DNA from: Gammaproteobacteria bacterium
Lineage (GTDB): Bacteria; Pseudomonadota; Gammaproteobacteria; Pseudomonadales; Azotimanducaceae
DNA: 64,000 nucleotides
Direction: 5' to 3'
Assembly (NCBI GenBank): GCA_026708185.1
Contig: JAPOVK010000015.1
Coordinates: forward strand, 1-64,000
Part shown: piece by piece, positions 1-8,595 of the stretch
Layout: each line of letters begins with the position of its first letter
How positions within the stretch are numbered: the first letter of the stretch is position 1
Made by a program: the position numbers and the translations under genes
The notes under the pieces: generated by a model
Told to the model about the DNA's origin: nothing
Seen by the model: only the letters and a program-made list of their open reading frames with translations
Database searches by the model: none

Positions 1-94
1 GGGACACGCTCAGCGTTGAATCCGCCCACCTCCCCGCCTTAACCGGGGATCGGGAGCCTTGATACTGGATAAATATCCAAGTAAATTGCCAGTC

Positions 95-1162
95 ATGGAC
101 GAGAAGCGGGTCGTCAAGGGACGCGGTGCCATTTCGAACCCGGCCGGGCGTTTCGAGACGATGCCGAGTACTGCAACGGCCGATGGCTGGGACCGGATCG
201 AGGACGAAGCGTTTGTCGTTCCGGACCCGCGCACCACGTTCACACCGGACCAGACACGCGACATCATCGCCACCAACAACTCCCCGGACATCCCCTTCGG
301 CCAGTCCGTCAATCCTTACAAGGGCTGCGAGCATGGTTGCGTCTACTGCTACGCGCGGCCGACGCACGCCTTTCTCGATCTGTCCCCGGGCCTCGACTTC
401 GAAACCCGGATTTTCTACAAGACCGGGCCGGCCGAACGGCTTCGGGAGGCGTTCGACAGACCCGGCTATGAATGCCGGACCCTGGCAATGGGCACCAATA
501 CCGATCCCTACCAGCCCGGGGAGAAGCACTATCGGGTGACGCGACGGGTCCTCGAGACGCTGCTGGAATACCGGCACCCGGTCAGTATCGTCACCAAGGG
601 CGCGCTGATCCTGCGCGACCTCGACATCCTGACGACATTGGCGGCGGAGGGTCTCGCCAGCGTCGCGATCAGCATCACCACCCTGGACAACGAACTGAAG
701 ACGAAACTGGAGCCCCGCACGGCGTCGCCCGGCGCGCGGCTGCGGGCAGTTCGGGCATTGGCAGAGGCTTCCGTCCCGGTTGGCGTGATGGTCGCGCCGG
801 TGATCCCGTTCATCAACGACCACGAGATCGAGGAAATCGTTGCCAAGAGCGCCGACGCGGGGGCGGGCTCGGTCGGCTATGTCATGTTGCGACTGCCGTA
901 CGAAGTGAAAGACCTGTTCGCCGAGTGGCTCGCCGAGCACTACCCGCAGAAGGCGGAGCGCGTCCTCAATCGGGTTCGCGACCTTCGTGGCGGCAAGGTC
1001 TACGACGCCGAATGGGGCGTGCGGATGCGCGGCAAGGGGATCTACGCGGACCTGATCGCGCGCCGGTTCGAGTTGGCCCTGCGCAAGCACCAGCTCGCCG
1101 AGCCGCGCCGCACGGAACTGCGAACGGATCTGTTTCGCGCGCGGCAGAGCGTGCTCTTCTGA
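95..1162 (+). CDS. PA0069-family radical SAM protein
   Basis: Radical SAM enzyme of the PA0069/Rv2578c group, distantly related to spore photoproduct lyase; the reaction is unknown. The 355-residue product carries the family-typical N-terminal KGRGAISNPAGRFE stretch (residues 8-21) and a CxxxCxxC cluster-binding motif, CEHGCVYC, at residues 78-85, followed by a DPYQPGEK segment shared by the group. An upstream in-frame TTG at 59 exists, but the ATG at 95 puts the conserved motif at the usual distance from the N terminus. No clear Shine-Dalgarno sequence precedes it. It stands alone, ahead of the SPFH gene. Family assignment is firm; function is not. Confidence 0.9.
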   Translation: MDEKRVVKGRGAISNPAGRFETMPSTATADGWDRIEDEAFVVPDPRTTFTPDQTRDIIATNNSPDIPFGQSVNPYKGCEHGCVYCYARPTHAFLDLSPGLDFETRIFYKTGPAERLREAFDRPGYECRTLAMGTNTDPYQPGEKHYRVTRRVLETLLEYRHPVSIVTKGALILRDLDILTTLAAEGLASVAISITTLDNELKTKLEPRTASPGARLRAVRALAEASVPVGVMVAPVIPFINDHEIEEIVAKSADAGAGSVGYVMLRLPYEVKDLFAEWLAEHYPQKAERVLNRVRDLRGGKVYDAEWGVRMRGKGIYADLIARRFELALRKHQLAEPRRTELRTDLFRARQSVLF

Positions 1163-1217
1163 GCAGTGTTGGCCCGTCTGCCCATATGCCAACAGTCAGG
1201 AACAGGGTAGACAGGGC

Positions 1218-1256
1218 GATAACAAAGTTATATCTTAGTGATATCACTTCGTTATC
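1218..1256. promoter_or_regulatory. long inverted repeat upstream of SPFH gene (candidate operator)
   Basis: Two 17-base arms (1218-1234 and 1240-1256) pair at 15 of 17 positions around the 5-base spacer TTAGT. A perfect GTGATATCAC palindrome lies inside. The stretch is strikingly A+T-rich for this genome and ends 15 bases before the SPFH ATG. This fits a dimeric repressor site over a promoter, but no regulator gene is adjacent and the binding protein is unknown. Confidence 0.55.
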
Positions 1257-1271
1257 ACATTGGGCAATGTC

Positions 1272-2141
1272 ATGATTCATGAGATTCAACGGAAGGCCGT
1301 ATCGGGCGCCTTCATCCTGGTCGGCCTACTCCTTGCCGTGATCGTCGACGTCGTTCTCTTCGTCGTGGCCGTCGTCAATGGCAGTGCATTGCTCGGCATC
1401 CTCAGCGTCGTCGCCTTCCCGGTGCTCCTGTTCCTGTTCTTCGGACTTTTCACCGTGAACCCCAACGAGGCCCGCGTCCTGCAACTCTTCGGCCGGTACG
1501 TGGGCACGGTCAGCGAACACGGCCTGCGCTGGGCCAATCCGCTCTACTCGAAGAAGGCAATCTCGCTTCGGGTACGCAACTTCGAGACGGACCGCTCGAA
1601 GGTCAACGACGCCAACGGCAACCCGATCGAGATCGCGGCCGTCGTGGTCTGGAAGGTGGTGGACACGGCTGAGGCGACGTTCGAAGTCGACGACTTCGTC
1701 AACTTCATGCATGTGCAGAGCGAATCGGCGGTGCGCAACCTAGCGACGCAGTATCCATACGACACGCGCGACGAGGACCAGGTCTCCCTCCGCGGCAACA
1801 CGGAAGGCATTGCCGAGCAACTGCAGACCGAGATCCAGGGGCGACTGCACAAGGCCGGCCTCGAGGTGCTCGAAGCGCGGATCACCCACTTGGCCTACGC
1901 GCCCGAGATCGCGGCGTCCATGCTGCAGCGCCAGCAGGCCGGCGCGGTTGTCGAAGCCCGGGAGAAGATCGTCGAAGGTGCCGTCAGCATGGTGCAAATG
2001 GCGCTGGACGGCCTATCGAGCCGTGGCATCGTCGACCTCGACGAAGAACGCAAGGCCACGATGGTGAGCAACCTGCTCGTGGTGCTTTGCGGCGACAAGG
2101 GCACGCAGCCTGTCGTCAATACCGGCTCGCTCTACCAGTAG
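1272..2141 (+). CDS. SPFH/band-7 domain membrane protein
   Basis: A 289-residue SPFH (stomatin/prohibitin/flotillin/HflK) protein. Two hydrophobic stretches occupy roughly residues 10-60, then the SPFH domain begins at the [18 protein letters not shown] segment, and a helical region with [16 protein letters not shown] follows near the end. The family forms membrane-anchored scaffolds; the client is unknown. The next gene encodes a small Arc-like protein only 8 bases downstream, an arrangement recurrent with this SPFH type. ATG at 1272 was preferred over TTG at 1260, but neither has a good ribosome-binding site. The strong inverted repeat just upstream suggests dedicated control. Confidence 0.85.
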   Translation: MIHEIQRKAVSGAFILVGLLLAVIVDVVLFVVAVVNGSALLGILSVVAFPVLLFLFFGLFTVNPNEARVLQLFGRYVGTVSEHGLRWANPLYSKKAISLRVRNFETDRSKVNDANGNPIEIAAVVVWKVVDTAEATFEVDDFVNFMHVQSESAVRNLATQYPYDTRDEDQVSLRGNTEGIAEQLQTEIQGRLHKAGLEVLEARITHLAYAPEIAASMLQRQQAGAVVEAREKIVEGAVSMVQMALDGLSSRGIVDLDEERKATMVSNLLVVLCGDKGTQPVVNTGSLYQ

Positions 2142-2149
2142 CTGCGCGC

Positions 2150-2341
2150 GTGGCGACGCGCAAGCCGTTCCTGCTGCGCACGGACCCGGAGGTGCTCGCG
2201 GCGCTCAACCGGTGGGCCACGGACGAACTGCGCAGCGTCAACGCCCAGATCGACTTCCTGCTGCGTCGCGCGTTGCGGGAAGCGGGCCGCCTGCCACCCC
2301 CGGGCGGCGGCGACGCGCGACCGCGTACGCCGGTGGATTAG
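2150..2341 (+). CDS. small Arc-like ribbon-helix-helix protein
   Basis: A 63-residue protein starting at GTG 2150, eight bases after the SPFH stop. The sequence RKPFLLRTDPEVLAALNRWA then DELRSVNAQIDFLLRRALREAG matches the short Arc/ribbon-helix-helix fold: a basic N-terminal strand and two helices, with the hallmark RSVNAQI motif. Related small proteins are commonly encoded directly after SPFH genes, so it is probably co-transcribed and may bind DNA or simply accompany the SPFH protein. The C-terminal tail is a Pro/Gly-rich extension. Earlier in-frame starts would overlap the SPFH coding region and lack similarity. Confidence 0.75.
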   Translation: MATRKPFLLRTDPEVLAALNRWATDELRSVNAQIDFLLRRALREAGRLPPPGGGDARPRTPVD

Positions 2342-2347
2342 AGCGGC

Positions 2348-2423
2348 GGTGCGCGGACGTCCACGCCCGCATCCGGGCGTCGTACAGACGTTGAAAAGAA
2401 ACGGGCCGGGAGGCCCGCGCGCC
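2348..2423. repeat. intergenic repeat family R2, copy 1
   Basis: Contains two hairpins: ACGCCCG/CGGGCGT (2363-2380, loop CATC) and CGGGCC/GGCCCG (2402-2417, loop GGGA). The opening GGTGCGCGG, the ACGTCCACG..CCGCAT core and the GGGCCGGGAGGCCCGCGC hairpin recur in the same order at 36866-36940. The two copies differ in between, so this is a diverged dispersed element rather than a recent duplication. Confidence 0.55.
2392..2419 (-). terminator. Rho-independent terminator of the SDR gene
   Basis: Read on the minus strand, the hairpin CGGGCC-TCCC-GGCCCG is followed directly by TTTCTTTT, nine bases or so beyond the stop of the minus-strand SDR gene. Strong G+C stem plus T tract is the standard intrinsic terminator layout. 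The stem is also part of dispersed repeat R2. Confidence 0.7.
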
Positions 2424-2427
2424 TTTG

Positions 2428-3531
2428 CTAGGCGAGCTTTGGCTCGATGATGCCGAGCTCGATCGAAGTTTCTACGACGTCGCGGATCGTCTCCTCGACG
2501 GGTCGGATCGTCGCACCGAGAACGGACTTCGCCTTCTTGCAGTCGTTCAGCGTTCTGGCCTCGATGGTGATCGGCTCGCCACGACTGGTGACCGTGGCCG
2601 GTTCGCCGAGCACGAATCGCGGGAAATGCGAGCGGATGACGTCGGCCACTTCCGTCCCGAAACGCAGGGCCGAGCGGCCCCCGCTGCCGTGCATGATGTA
2701 GCGCGGCCCGCCGGTCGTGGTCTTGTGGTCGACCGCAGACTCCGCGGCCAGGCGGTGCGCCTTCACCAAGTCGCGCACGTCGATGATGTTGTAGTACATG
2801 TCGTAGCGTGACGGCCATGTCGGCTCAAGACCACCCGCCAACCGGCCGATCTGCTCGATCCACTGGCCGACCTGGGCCTTGAAGAGGATGGGGCCGCATA
2901 TCATCGCGGGGCACATGGTGATCGCGTCCCACCGGCCGCTTGAGTCCGCTGCATCGTTGATGAAACGCTCGGTGTCCACCTTGCTGCGCGCATAGGCGTT
3001 GCGTGGGTGCTCCCAGCGTTCCTGGTCGACGCCGTCCGACGCCCAGTCCGTCTCCGTCCACTCGTAGCCCTTCGGAACGGTCGCGGCGCGCGCGCCCGAG
3101 ACGCCGGCCATCGAGCTCGTGTACACCAGTCGTCTAACGGATCCGCTGGCGTTGATCGCGTCCACCACGTTCCTCGTGCCGACGATGCCGCCGTCGTAGA
3201 CGTCCTGCGAGACGTCCCCGCTGCCGAGCGGCTGCGACTTGCCGTCCGCCGAGTTGCCAAGTACGGCGGCGACCTGGAAGATGGCGCTGCAGCCCTTGAA
3301 AGCGGCGTCGTACGATCCGGGCGTGAACAGATCGCAGCCGTCGACGATCTCCACGTTGGGCAGCTTGGCCAAGTAGCTGACGCAGTCCTCGCCGCGCCAG
3401 GATGTCGCGTCGCGAATGCACGCCCGCACGGCGTAGCCGTGCAGGACCAGTTCGCGGACCATGTGGCCGCCGGTGAACCCGGAACAGCCGGTGACGGCGA
3501 CGGGGCCGTCATTCGGAGAGATTGCTGGCAT
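2428..3531 (-). CDS. extended SDR (NAD-dependent epimerase/dihydroflavonol-reductase type)
   Basis: A 367-residue extended short-chain dehydrogenase. The Rossmann motif GCSGFTGGH sits at residues 16-24, the active-site serine in VYTSSMAG and the catalytic pair in YARSK, all present. This arrangement matches dihydroflavonol-4-reductase-like and cinnamoyl-CoA-reductase-like enzymes, which reduce or oxidise a carbonyl with NAD(P). The substrate cannot be read from sequence. It lies 33 bases behind the PhyH gene on the same strand, so the two are probably one operon in which a hydroxylated product could be further oxidised. Start ATG 3531 has AAGGA nine bases upstream. Confidence 0.85.
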   Translation of the reverse strand: MPAISPNDGPVAVTGCSGFTGGHMVRELVLHGYAVRACIRDATSWRGEDCVSYLAKLPNVEIVDGCDLFTPGSYDAAFKGCSAIFQVAAVLGNSADGKSQPLGSGDVSQDVYDGGIVGTRNVVDAINASGSVRRLVYTSSMAGVSGARAATVPKGYEWTETDWASDGVDQERWEHPRNAYARSKVDTERFINDAADSSGRWDAITMCPAMICGPILFKAQVGQWIEQIGRLAGGLEPTWPSRYDMYYNIIDVRDLVKAHRLAAESAVDHKTTTGGPRYIMHGSGGRSALRFGTEVADVIRSHFPRFVLGEPATVTSRGEPITIEARTLNDCKKAKSVLGATIRPVEETIRDVVETSIELGIIEPKLA

Positions 3532-3564
3532 CGGTGAAGTCCTTGGCCGTGTTTCTATTGGCGT

Positions 3565-4680
3565 TTAGCCGGCAGCGGTTTCGAGCGCTTTCTGTTCAGC
3601 GACGATCTCGCGCATGCCGTCCCATTCCTTCCACATGTCGATCATCGACTGCTTGGACCGTTCCCACGGGTCGTTGCCGTCCTCGAAGGTCAGCCAGCCG
3701 CCGTCGAAGGCGCGGTCCGGATGGTCGGTCAGCCCCGTGTTGTCCGGGACGATGTCGGGTTGCCGCTTCTTGTGGCGGATCCGGAAGATGATGTTCTTGC
3801 GCGACTCGGTACCGTTCTCGTTGCGCGTCGCGGAATGGGGGATGTGGTACATCGTGATGCAGGCGTCCCCGGCTTCCATCAGCACCTGGGTCGGCCGCGG
3901 CCAGCGGCGCCCATCGGGCGTCGTCTCGGAGGTCTCGTCCACGAATGCCTCGAAAACCTCGGGGGGCAGGTAGTGCATGCCGCATCGGTTCGGCGTGTCG
4001 TGGTTGAGCCGCGGCCAGTCGGGCCCCTCGGGGCCGAGATGGCGGTTGATGGCGTATTGGCGTTGGAAGAACTTCTCCATCAGGTGATGCGCGCCCGGAA
4101 TCACCGCCGTCTGTCCCGAGCCTTCGACGGTCTGGTCGTTGAGAGCCACGAAGGCGAAAGCTGTGAAACTGCCCAGGCTCAACGTCATTTCCGGATCCTG
4201 GAACAGCACGCCGAAGTTGTGCCCCCGGACCTCTGCGCTCCGCCCGATGTCGCCCTCCGGACCGGCCGCGAAGTGACGCGCGTAGATCTCCGCCGGCGAC
4301 CCTAGCTGCACCTCCTGAGGGGAGGCGATCGTGATGTTGCCGTCCATGTGGATGCCGGCGGCGTGGTAGGGGATGTCGCGGTCGCGGTAGCCGAGGGGCG
4401 TGTAGTTGTCGCCGGCTTCGCGAACCGGGTTGATCGCGACCTGGCAGTTCACCGGGGGATCGAACGGCCCCATGACCTCGTGGATGATCGGCGTGAGGCG
4501 TGACGCGGTCAGCAGGTCGATCATCTCCTTGCGCGGACCGACGTACTCGCCCTTCTCGGCGTTGCGAAGACAGCTTCGAGCTGCTTCGAGGAGGTTTTGT
4601 GAGACCACATTCTTCAAGACGATGAAGCCGTCGCGGTAGAACTGGCGCTTCTGGTCGACCGTCATGGCTTGGGCGTGCAT
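3565..4680 (-). CDS. phytanoyl-CoA dioxygenase (PhyH) family protein
   Basis: Fe(II)/2-oxoglutarate-dependent oxygenase of the PhyH family, 371 residues. The facial triad is visible: H-x-D in AGIHMDGNITI and the distal His in MYHIPHSATRNENG, followed by an Arg-rich stretch (FRIRH) suited to 2-oxoglutarate binding. Family members hydroxylate acyl-CoAs, amino acids or natural-product scaffolds; the substrate here is unknown. It is the first gene of a two-gene operon with the SDR. ATG 4680 was chosen because GGGGAG lies eight bases upstream; an in-frame GTG at 4686 is too close to that site. Confidence 0.88.
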   Translation of the reverse strand: MHAQAMTVDQKRQFYRDGFIVLKNVVSQNLLEAARSCLRNAEKGEYVGPRKEMIDLLTASRLTPIIHEVMGPFDPPVNCQVAINPVREAGDNYTPLGYRDRDIPYHAAGIHMDGNITIASPQEVQLGSPAEIYARHFAAGPEGDIGRSAEVRGHNFGVLFQDPEMTLSLGSFTAFAFVALNDQTVEGSGQTAVIPGAHHLMEKFFQRQYAINRHLGPEGPDWPRLNHDTPNRCGMHYLPPEVFEAFVDETSETTPDGRRWPRPTQVLMEAGDACITMYHIPHSATRNENGTESRKNIIFRIRHKKRQPDIVPDNTGLTDHPDRAFDGGWLTFEDGNDPWERSKQSMIDMWKEWDGMREIVAEQKALETAAG

Positions 4681-4857
4681 GGCCACGTCTCCCCCGTCGA
4701 AGTGACAAGCGCGGAAGCGTCGCGGTTTCGCGCTGTGCCGTCAAGGTCGCCGGTAGGCGTCAGGTCGAGCGGATTTCCTACATGACGCCGAGGCGTTTGG
4801 CTCTATCGCCTAGGCCGCTTGGCCGCGCAAAGTGCCCGATTTGTGTGGAGATGAGCC

Positions 4858-5769
4858 GTGTTCCGAACCGCCTTAGTTCTTGTTTGCAGCCTGTGCTGCC
4901 ACCTGACCGCTGCCGAGCCGCGCTATGACGTTGCGGTGTCCCTCGCCAACGCCTACCGCGGCGACGTCGACCTGTCGCGCTATTGGGTGAGCGAGAAGCT
5001 CGACGGCGTGCGCGCGCGATGGGACGGCGAGGCCTTCTATTCGCGCCACGGCAATCGCTTCAATGCACCGGCTTGGTTCGTCGATGGCTTTCCTTCGGAA
5101 GCGCTCGACGGCGAGTTGTGGATGGGCCGCGGTACTTTCGAGGCGTTGTCGGGCGCGGTGCGTCGTCAGACGCCGGACACCGCTCTCTGGCGACGCATCC
5201 GCTACATGGTCTTCGACTTGCCGGGATTGAACGCGCCGTTCGACGAACGGCTGCAGCGGATGCGGCAGATGTTCGCCGATCCGCCGTCGCCGCACATCGC
5301 CCTTGTCGAGCAGTTCCGGGTCGCCAGCGAATCGGATCTCATGGCCACCTTGGAAAGGGTCGTTGCGGACGGCGGCGAAGGTCTGATGCTTCGCGACGGG
5401 CGGTCGTTCCACCGCGCCGGTCGCAGCGACGACCTTCTGAAACTGAAAACCTACGAGGACGCGGAAGCGGTGGTCGTCGCACACCTGCCGGGCAAGGGAA
5501 AGTACGCGGGAATGCTCGGCTCGCTGCTCGTCGAGATGCCGGACGGTCGTCGGTTCAGGCTGGGCACCGGGTTTTCCGACGCCGAGCGTCGCAGTCCGCC
5601 GCCGTTGGGCGCGACTGTGACCTACAAGTACACCGGGACCACGGTCAACGGCATTCCGCGCTTCGCGAGTTTCCTGCGCGTTCGAGAGGTGTCCAACGCG
5701 CGTATGATCGAGGGCTTTCCGCAACAGGAGGCCGCGGATGGCGGAACTGCCCCGGGACATCCCCGGTGA
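4858..5769 (+). CDS. secreted ATP-dependent DNA ligase (LigE-type)
   Basis: Minimal ATP-dependent DNA ligase of 303 residues with an N-terminal hydrophobic signal peptide ending near residue 19 (HLTAAEP). Motif I KLDGVRARWDG supplies the nucleophilic Lys47; MVFDLPG (motif III), EGLMLRDG (IV) and LLKLKTYEDAEA (V) follow, then a short OB-fold domain. Secreted LigE enzymes of proteobacteria are thought to repair nicked DNA outside the cytoplasm, for instance incoming or biofilm DNA. Start GTG 4858 has GGAG seven bases upstream. The 3' end overlaps the following amidohydrolase by 32 bases. Confidence 0.88.
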   Translation: MFRTALVLVCSLCCHLTAAEPRYDVAVSLANAYRGDVDLSRYWVSEKLDGVRARWDGEAFYSRHGNRFNAPAWFVDGFPSEALDGELWMGRGTFEALSGAVRRQTPDTALWRRIRYMVFDLPGLNAPFDERLQRMRQMFADPPSPHIALVEQFRVASESDLMATLERVVADGGEGLMLRDGRSFHRAGRSDDLLKLKTYEDAEAVVVAHLPGKGKYAGMLGSLLVEMPDGRRFRLGTGFSDAERRSPPPLGATVTYKYTGTTVNGIPRFASFLRVREVSNARMIEGFPQQEAADGGTAPGHPR

Positions 5770-6850
5770 GAATCTCAAGGCTTGGCTGGATCGAACGCCG
5801 GAGGAGGCGCTCGATCCGTCGCAGCCGATCATCGATCCCCACCATCACCTTTGGGATCGGCGCCCGCGGCCGAACCTGAACCCCGACAACCGGCAACACT
5901 TGCGCTACCTCGGCGACGACTTGATCGAGGACATCCGCGGTGCCGGTCACAACGTCGTTGACACGGTCTTCGTCGAGTGCCGCTCGATGTACCGCGAAGG
6001 GGATGCCCCGGAACGCGTCGTGGGGGAGACGGAGTTCGTGCAGGGCGTGGCCGCCATGGCGGCGTCCGGCCTCTACGGCGAGGACGTGCGCTGCTGCGCG
6101 GCAATCGTCGGCTTCGCCGATCTCACTTGGGAGGCGCACGTTGTCGAGGATGTCCTGCGCGCGCACATGGCGGCGGGTCGTAACTTCCGCGGCATCCGCC
6201 ACGCCCACGGCTGGCATGCCTCGCCGGACATGCCGCAGTCGCACCATCCCACCCGTGGTACGGCGGGCCTGCTCGGCCAGGCGTCGTTCCGCGTGGGGTT
6301 TTCGGTGCTCGCCGAACTCGGTCTCAGCTTCGATTGCTGGGGCTACCACGGCCAACTCGCCGAGGTCGCGGCGTTGGCGCGGGCGTTTCCCGAGGTCACC
6401 ATCATCCTCAACCACATCGGCGGTCCGATCGCGATGGGTCCCTATGCCGACGACCGCCAGCGGTTGTTCGACGAGTGGCGTTCCGGCATCGACACGGTCG
6501 CCGCGTGTTCGAACGTCGTGGCGAAAGTCGGCGGCTGCGGCATGGTCACCTACGGGTTCGGCTTCGAGAATCGCGACGACCCGCCGGACAGCGCGACACT
6601 GGCCGCGGCCTGGACACCGTATCTCGCCCACGTGATCGACCGCTTCGGACCGTCACGGTGCATGTTCGAGTCGAACTTCCCGGTCGACAAGCTGTCGTGC
6701 TCCTACGGCAACCTGTGGAACGCGTTCAAGCGCATCGCCGCCGAGCTCCGCCTGTCGCCCGCCGAGCGCAACGAGCTCTTCTACGGTACCGCGGCACGGG
6801 CCTATTCGATCGCACTCGGTGCCGAGCTAAAGGCCGGACTCTCCGGTTAG
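5738..6850 (+). CDS. amidohydrolase family protein (TIM-barrel, ACMSD-like)
   Basis: A 370-residue metal-dependent hydrolase of the amidohydrolase-2 family. The HxH metal motif appears as IIDPHHHLWD near residue 33, a further His in ILNHIGGPI, and the terminal MFESNFPVDK motif with the conserved acidic/Asn region. Members act as lactonases or decarboxylases on cyclic acids. ATG 5738 is preceded by a strong AACAGGAGG site located inside the end of the ligase gene, so translation may be coupled. The next gene encodes a peptide-type ABC ATPase 41 bases on, which does not clarify the substrate. Confidence 0.85.
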   Translation: MAELPRDIPGENLKAWLDRTPEEALDPSQPIIDPHHHLWDRRPRPNLNPDNRQHLRYLGDDLIEDIRGAGHNVVDTVFVECRSMYREGDAPERVVGETEFVQGVAAMAASGLYGEDVRCCAAIVGFADLTWEAHVVEDVLRAHMAAGRNFRGIRHAHGWHASPDMPQSHHPTRGTAGLLGQASFRVGFSVLAELGLSFDCWGYHGQLAEVAALARAFPEVTIILNHIGGPIAMGPYADDRQRLFDEWRSGIDTVAACSNVVAKVGGCGMVTYGFGFENRDDPPDSATLAAAWTPYLAHVIDRFGPSRCMFESNFPVDKLSCSYGNLWNAFKRIAAELRLSPAERNELFYGTAARAYSIALGAELKAGLSG

Positions 6851-6891
6851 AATCGACCGTTCGCAAATGGCAATGCGCTAAGGGAGGGTGA

Positions 6892-8499
6892 ATGCCAAGG
6901 CTATTGGAGGTGCGCGACCTTCACGTGAGCTTCGGCGATACGCCCGCCGTGCGCGGTGTGTCCTTCGACATCGAGGCGGGCGAAACGCTTGCCCTGGTCG
7001 GCGAGTCGGGTTCCGGCAAGTCCGTGACGGCGTTGTCGGTGCTGCAGTTGCTTCCCTATCCGCAAGCCCACCACCCGGGTGGCAGCGTTCTGGTCAACGG
7101 CGAGGAAATGCTCGGCGCCGACAAGGCCCGGCTACTCGACGTGCGAGGCGGCGTCGTCAGCATGATCTTCCAGGAGCCGATGACGTCGCTGAACCCCTTG
7201 CACACCATCGCCAAGCAGGTGGGCGAAGCGCTCGTCGTCCACAAGAAGCTGTCGCCGAAGGACGCCCGGGAACGCGTCCTCGAGTTGCTCGAGCTTGTCG
7301 GCTTGCAGGAGGCACACAGTCGCCTGGGCGCCTATCCCCACGAACTCTCCGGGGGCCAGCGCCAGCGGGTCATGATCGCGATGGCGCTCGCCAATGAACC
7401 GCAGTTGTTGATCGCCGACGAGCCGACGACGGCCCTCGACGTGACCATCCAGGCGCAGATACTCAAGCTCCTCAAGGATCTGCAGGGCCAGATGAACATG
7501 GCCATGCTGCTCATCACCCACGACCTCGGCATCGTCCGCAACATGGCCAAGCGCGTATGCGTGATGACCAACGGCGAGATCGTCGAGGCGGGCTCGAATC
7601 GACAGATCTTCTACGAGCCGCGGCATAGCTACACCAAGAAGCTGCTCGCCGCGGAACCCAAGGGCGAGCCGCCTCCCGCCAACAACCGCGCGCCGCTCGT
7701 TGCCACGGCCGACAAGCTGACGGTCAAGTACCCGGTCGGCAAGGGCTGGCTCGGTGGACGGCGCTACTTCACCGCGGTGGAAACCGTCGATGTCGAAGTG
7801 CGCGCGGGCCAGACCGTCGGGGTGGTGGGCGAATCCGGCTCCGGCAAGACCACGTTGGGTCTCGCCATGCTGCGTTTGCTGGACAGCGAAGGCGCGATCC
7901 ATTTCGACGGCCGGGAAATCAGCGATGTCCGCCGCAAGGGTCTGATCCCGCTGCGCAAGGACATGCAGGTCGTCTTCCAGGATCCGTACGGCAGCCTGTC
8001 GCCGCGGCTGTCGGTACAGCAGATCGTCGAGGAGGGGTTGCGCATCCACGAGCCCCAAGTGTCCAAGGACGAGCGTCGGCGGCGCGTTGCGGAAGTGCTC
8101 GACGAGGTCGGCCTGGAGCCGGATCACATGGACCGCTACCCGCACGAGTTCTCAGGCGGCCAACGCCAGCGCATCTCCATCGCCCGCGCCATGGTGCTCC
8201 GCCCCCGCTTCGTGGTCCTCGACGAGCCCACCTCCGCCCTCGACATGTCCGTCCAGGCACAGATCGTCGACCTGCTGCGCGACCTGCAGACGGCCCACGA
8301 CCTCGGCTACCTGTTCGTCAGCCACGACCTCAAGGTGGTCCGTGCGCTCGCCAACTGGTTGATCGTGATGCGCGACGGCGTCATCGTCGAGCAGGGACCG
8401 GCCCAGGACGTGTTCCACAATCCCACGAGCGACTACACCAAGGCGTTGTTCCACGCCGCACTCGACCTCGAAGCCGACGAGGACGTCGTCCGTCAGTAG
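6892..8499 (+). CDS. double ABC-transporter ATPase, YejF-like (oligopeptide/microcin C type)
   Basis: A 535-residue fusion of two ABC ATPase domains of the Dpp/Opp class, close in length to YejF. Domain 1 has Walker [11 protein letters not shown], signature LSGGQRQR and Walker [13 protein letters not shown]; domain 2 repeats them as [21 protein letters not shown] and [12 protein letters not shown]. It would power import of peptides or similar solutes. No permease (YejB/YejE) genes are adjacent; a YejA-like binding protein lies 28 kb away at 36964-38841. ATG 6892 follows a strong GGGAGGG. The stop codon lies inside the first unit of a tandem hairpin repeat. Confidence 0.9.
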   Translation: MPRLLEVRDLHVSFGDTPAVRGVSFDIEAGETLALVGESGSGKSVTALSVLQLLPYPQAHHPGGSVLVNGEEMLGADKARLLDVRGGVVSMIFQEPMTSLNPLHTIAKQVGEALVVHKKLSPKDARERVLELLELVGLQEAHSRLGAYPHELSGGQRQRVMIAMALANEPQLLIADEPTTALDVTIQAQILKLLKDLQGQMNMAMLLITHDLGIVRNMAKRVCVMTNGEIVEAGSNRQIFYEPRHSYTKKLLAAEPKGEPPPANNRAPLVATADKLTVKYPVGKGWLGGRRYFTAVETVDVEVRAGQTVGVVGESGSGKTTLGLAMLRLLDSEGAIHFDGREISDVRRKGLIPLRKDMQVVFQDPYGSLSPRLSVQQIVEEGLRIHEPQVSKDERRRRVAEVLDEVGLEPDHMDRYPHEFSGGQRQRISIARAMVLRPRFVVLDEPTSALDMSVQAQIVDLLRDLQTAHDLGYLFVSHDLKVVRALANWLIVMRDGVIVEQGPAQDVFHNPTSDYTKALFHAALDLEADEDVVRQ

Positions 8500-8567
8500 A
8501 CGGAGGTAGTCCGTCAGTAGACGGAGGTCGTCCGTCAGTAGACGGAGGTAGTCCGTCAGTAAACGGG
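8488..8567. repeat. 21-bp tandem repeat, 3.8 copies, each a hairpin
   Basis: Units start at 8488, 8509, 8530 and 8551 (the last partial and degenerate). Each full unit contains the perfect inverted repeat TCCGTC-AGTA-GACGGA. The YejF-like stop TAG is in unit 1. The array fills the gap between two convergent genes and reads as hairpins on both strands, so it could act as a bidirectional terminator or mRNA 3'-end stabiliser. No T tract is present. Confidence 0.85.
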
Positions 8568-8595
8568 CTTGCGCCAGTAGCCGCAACAGGTCGGC

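Noticed and set aside
10-312. Minus-strand open frame opposite the start of the radical SAM gene
   Set aside because: Antisense shadow in G+C-rich DNA: no recognisable motif, and it covers the beginning of a well-supported gene.
8488-8580. Repeating peptide on the minus strand through the tandem array
   Set aside because: The repeat unit is 21 bases, so any frame gives a 7-residue repeat; no ribosome-binding site and no conserved protein.
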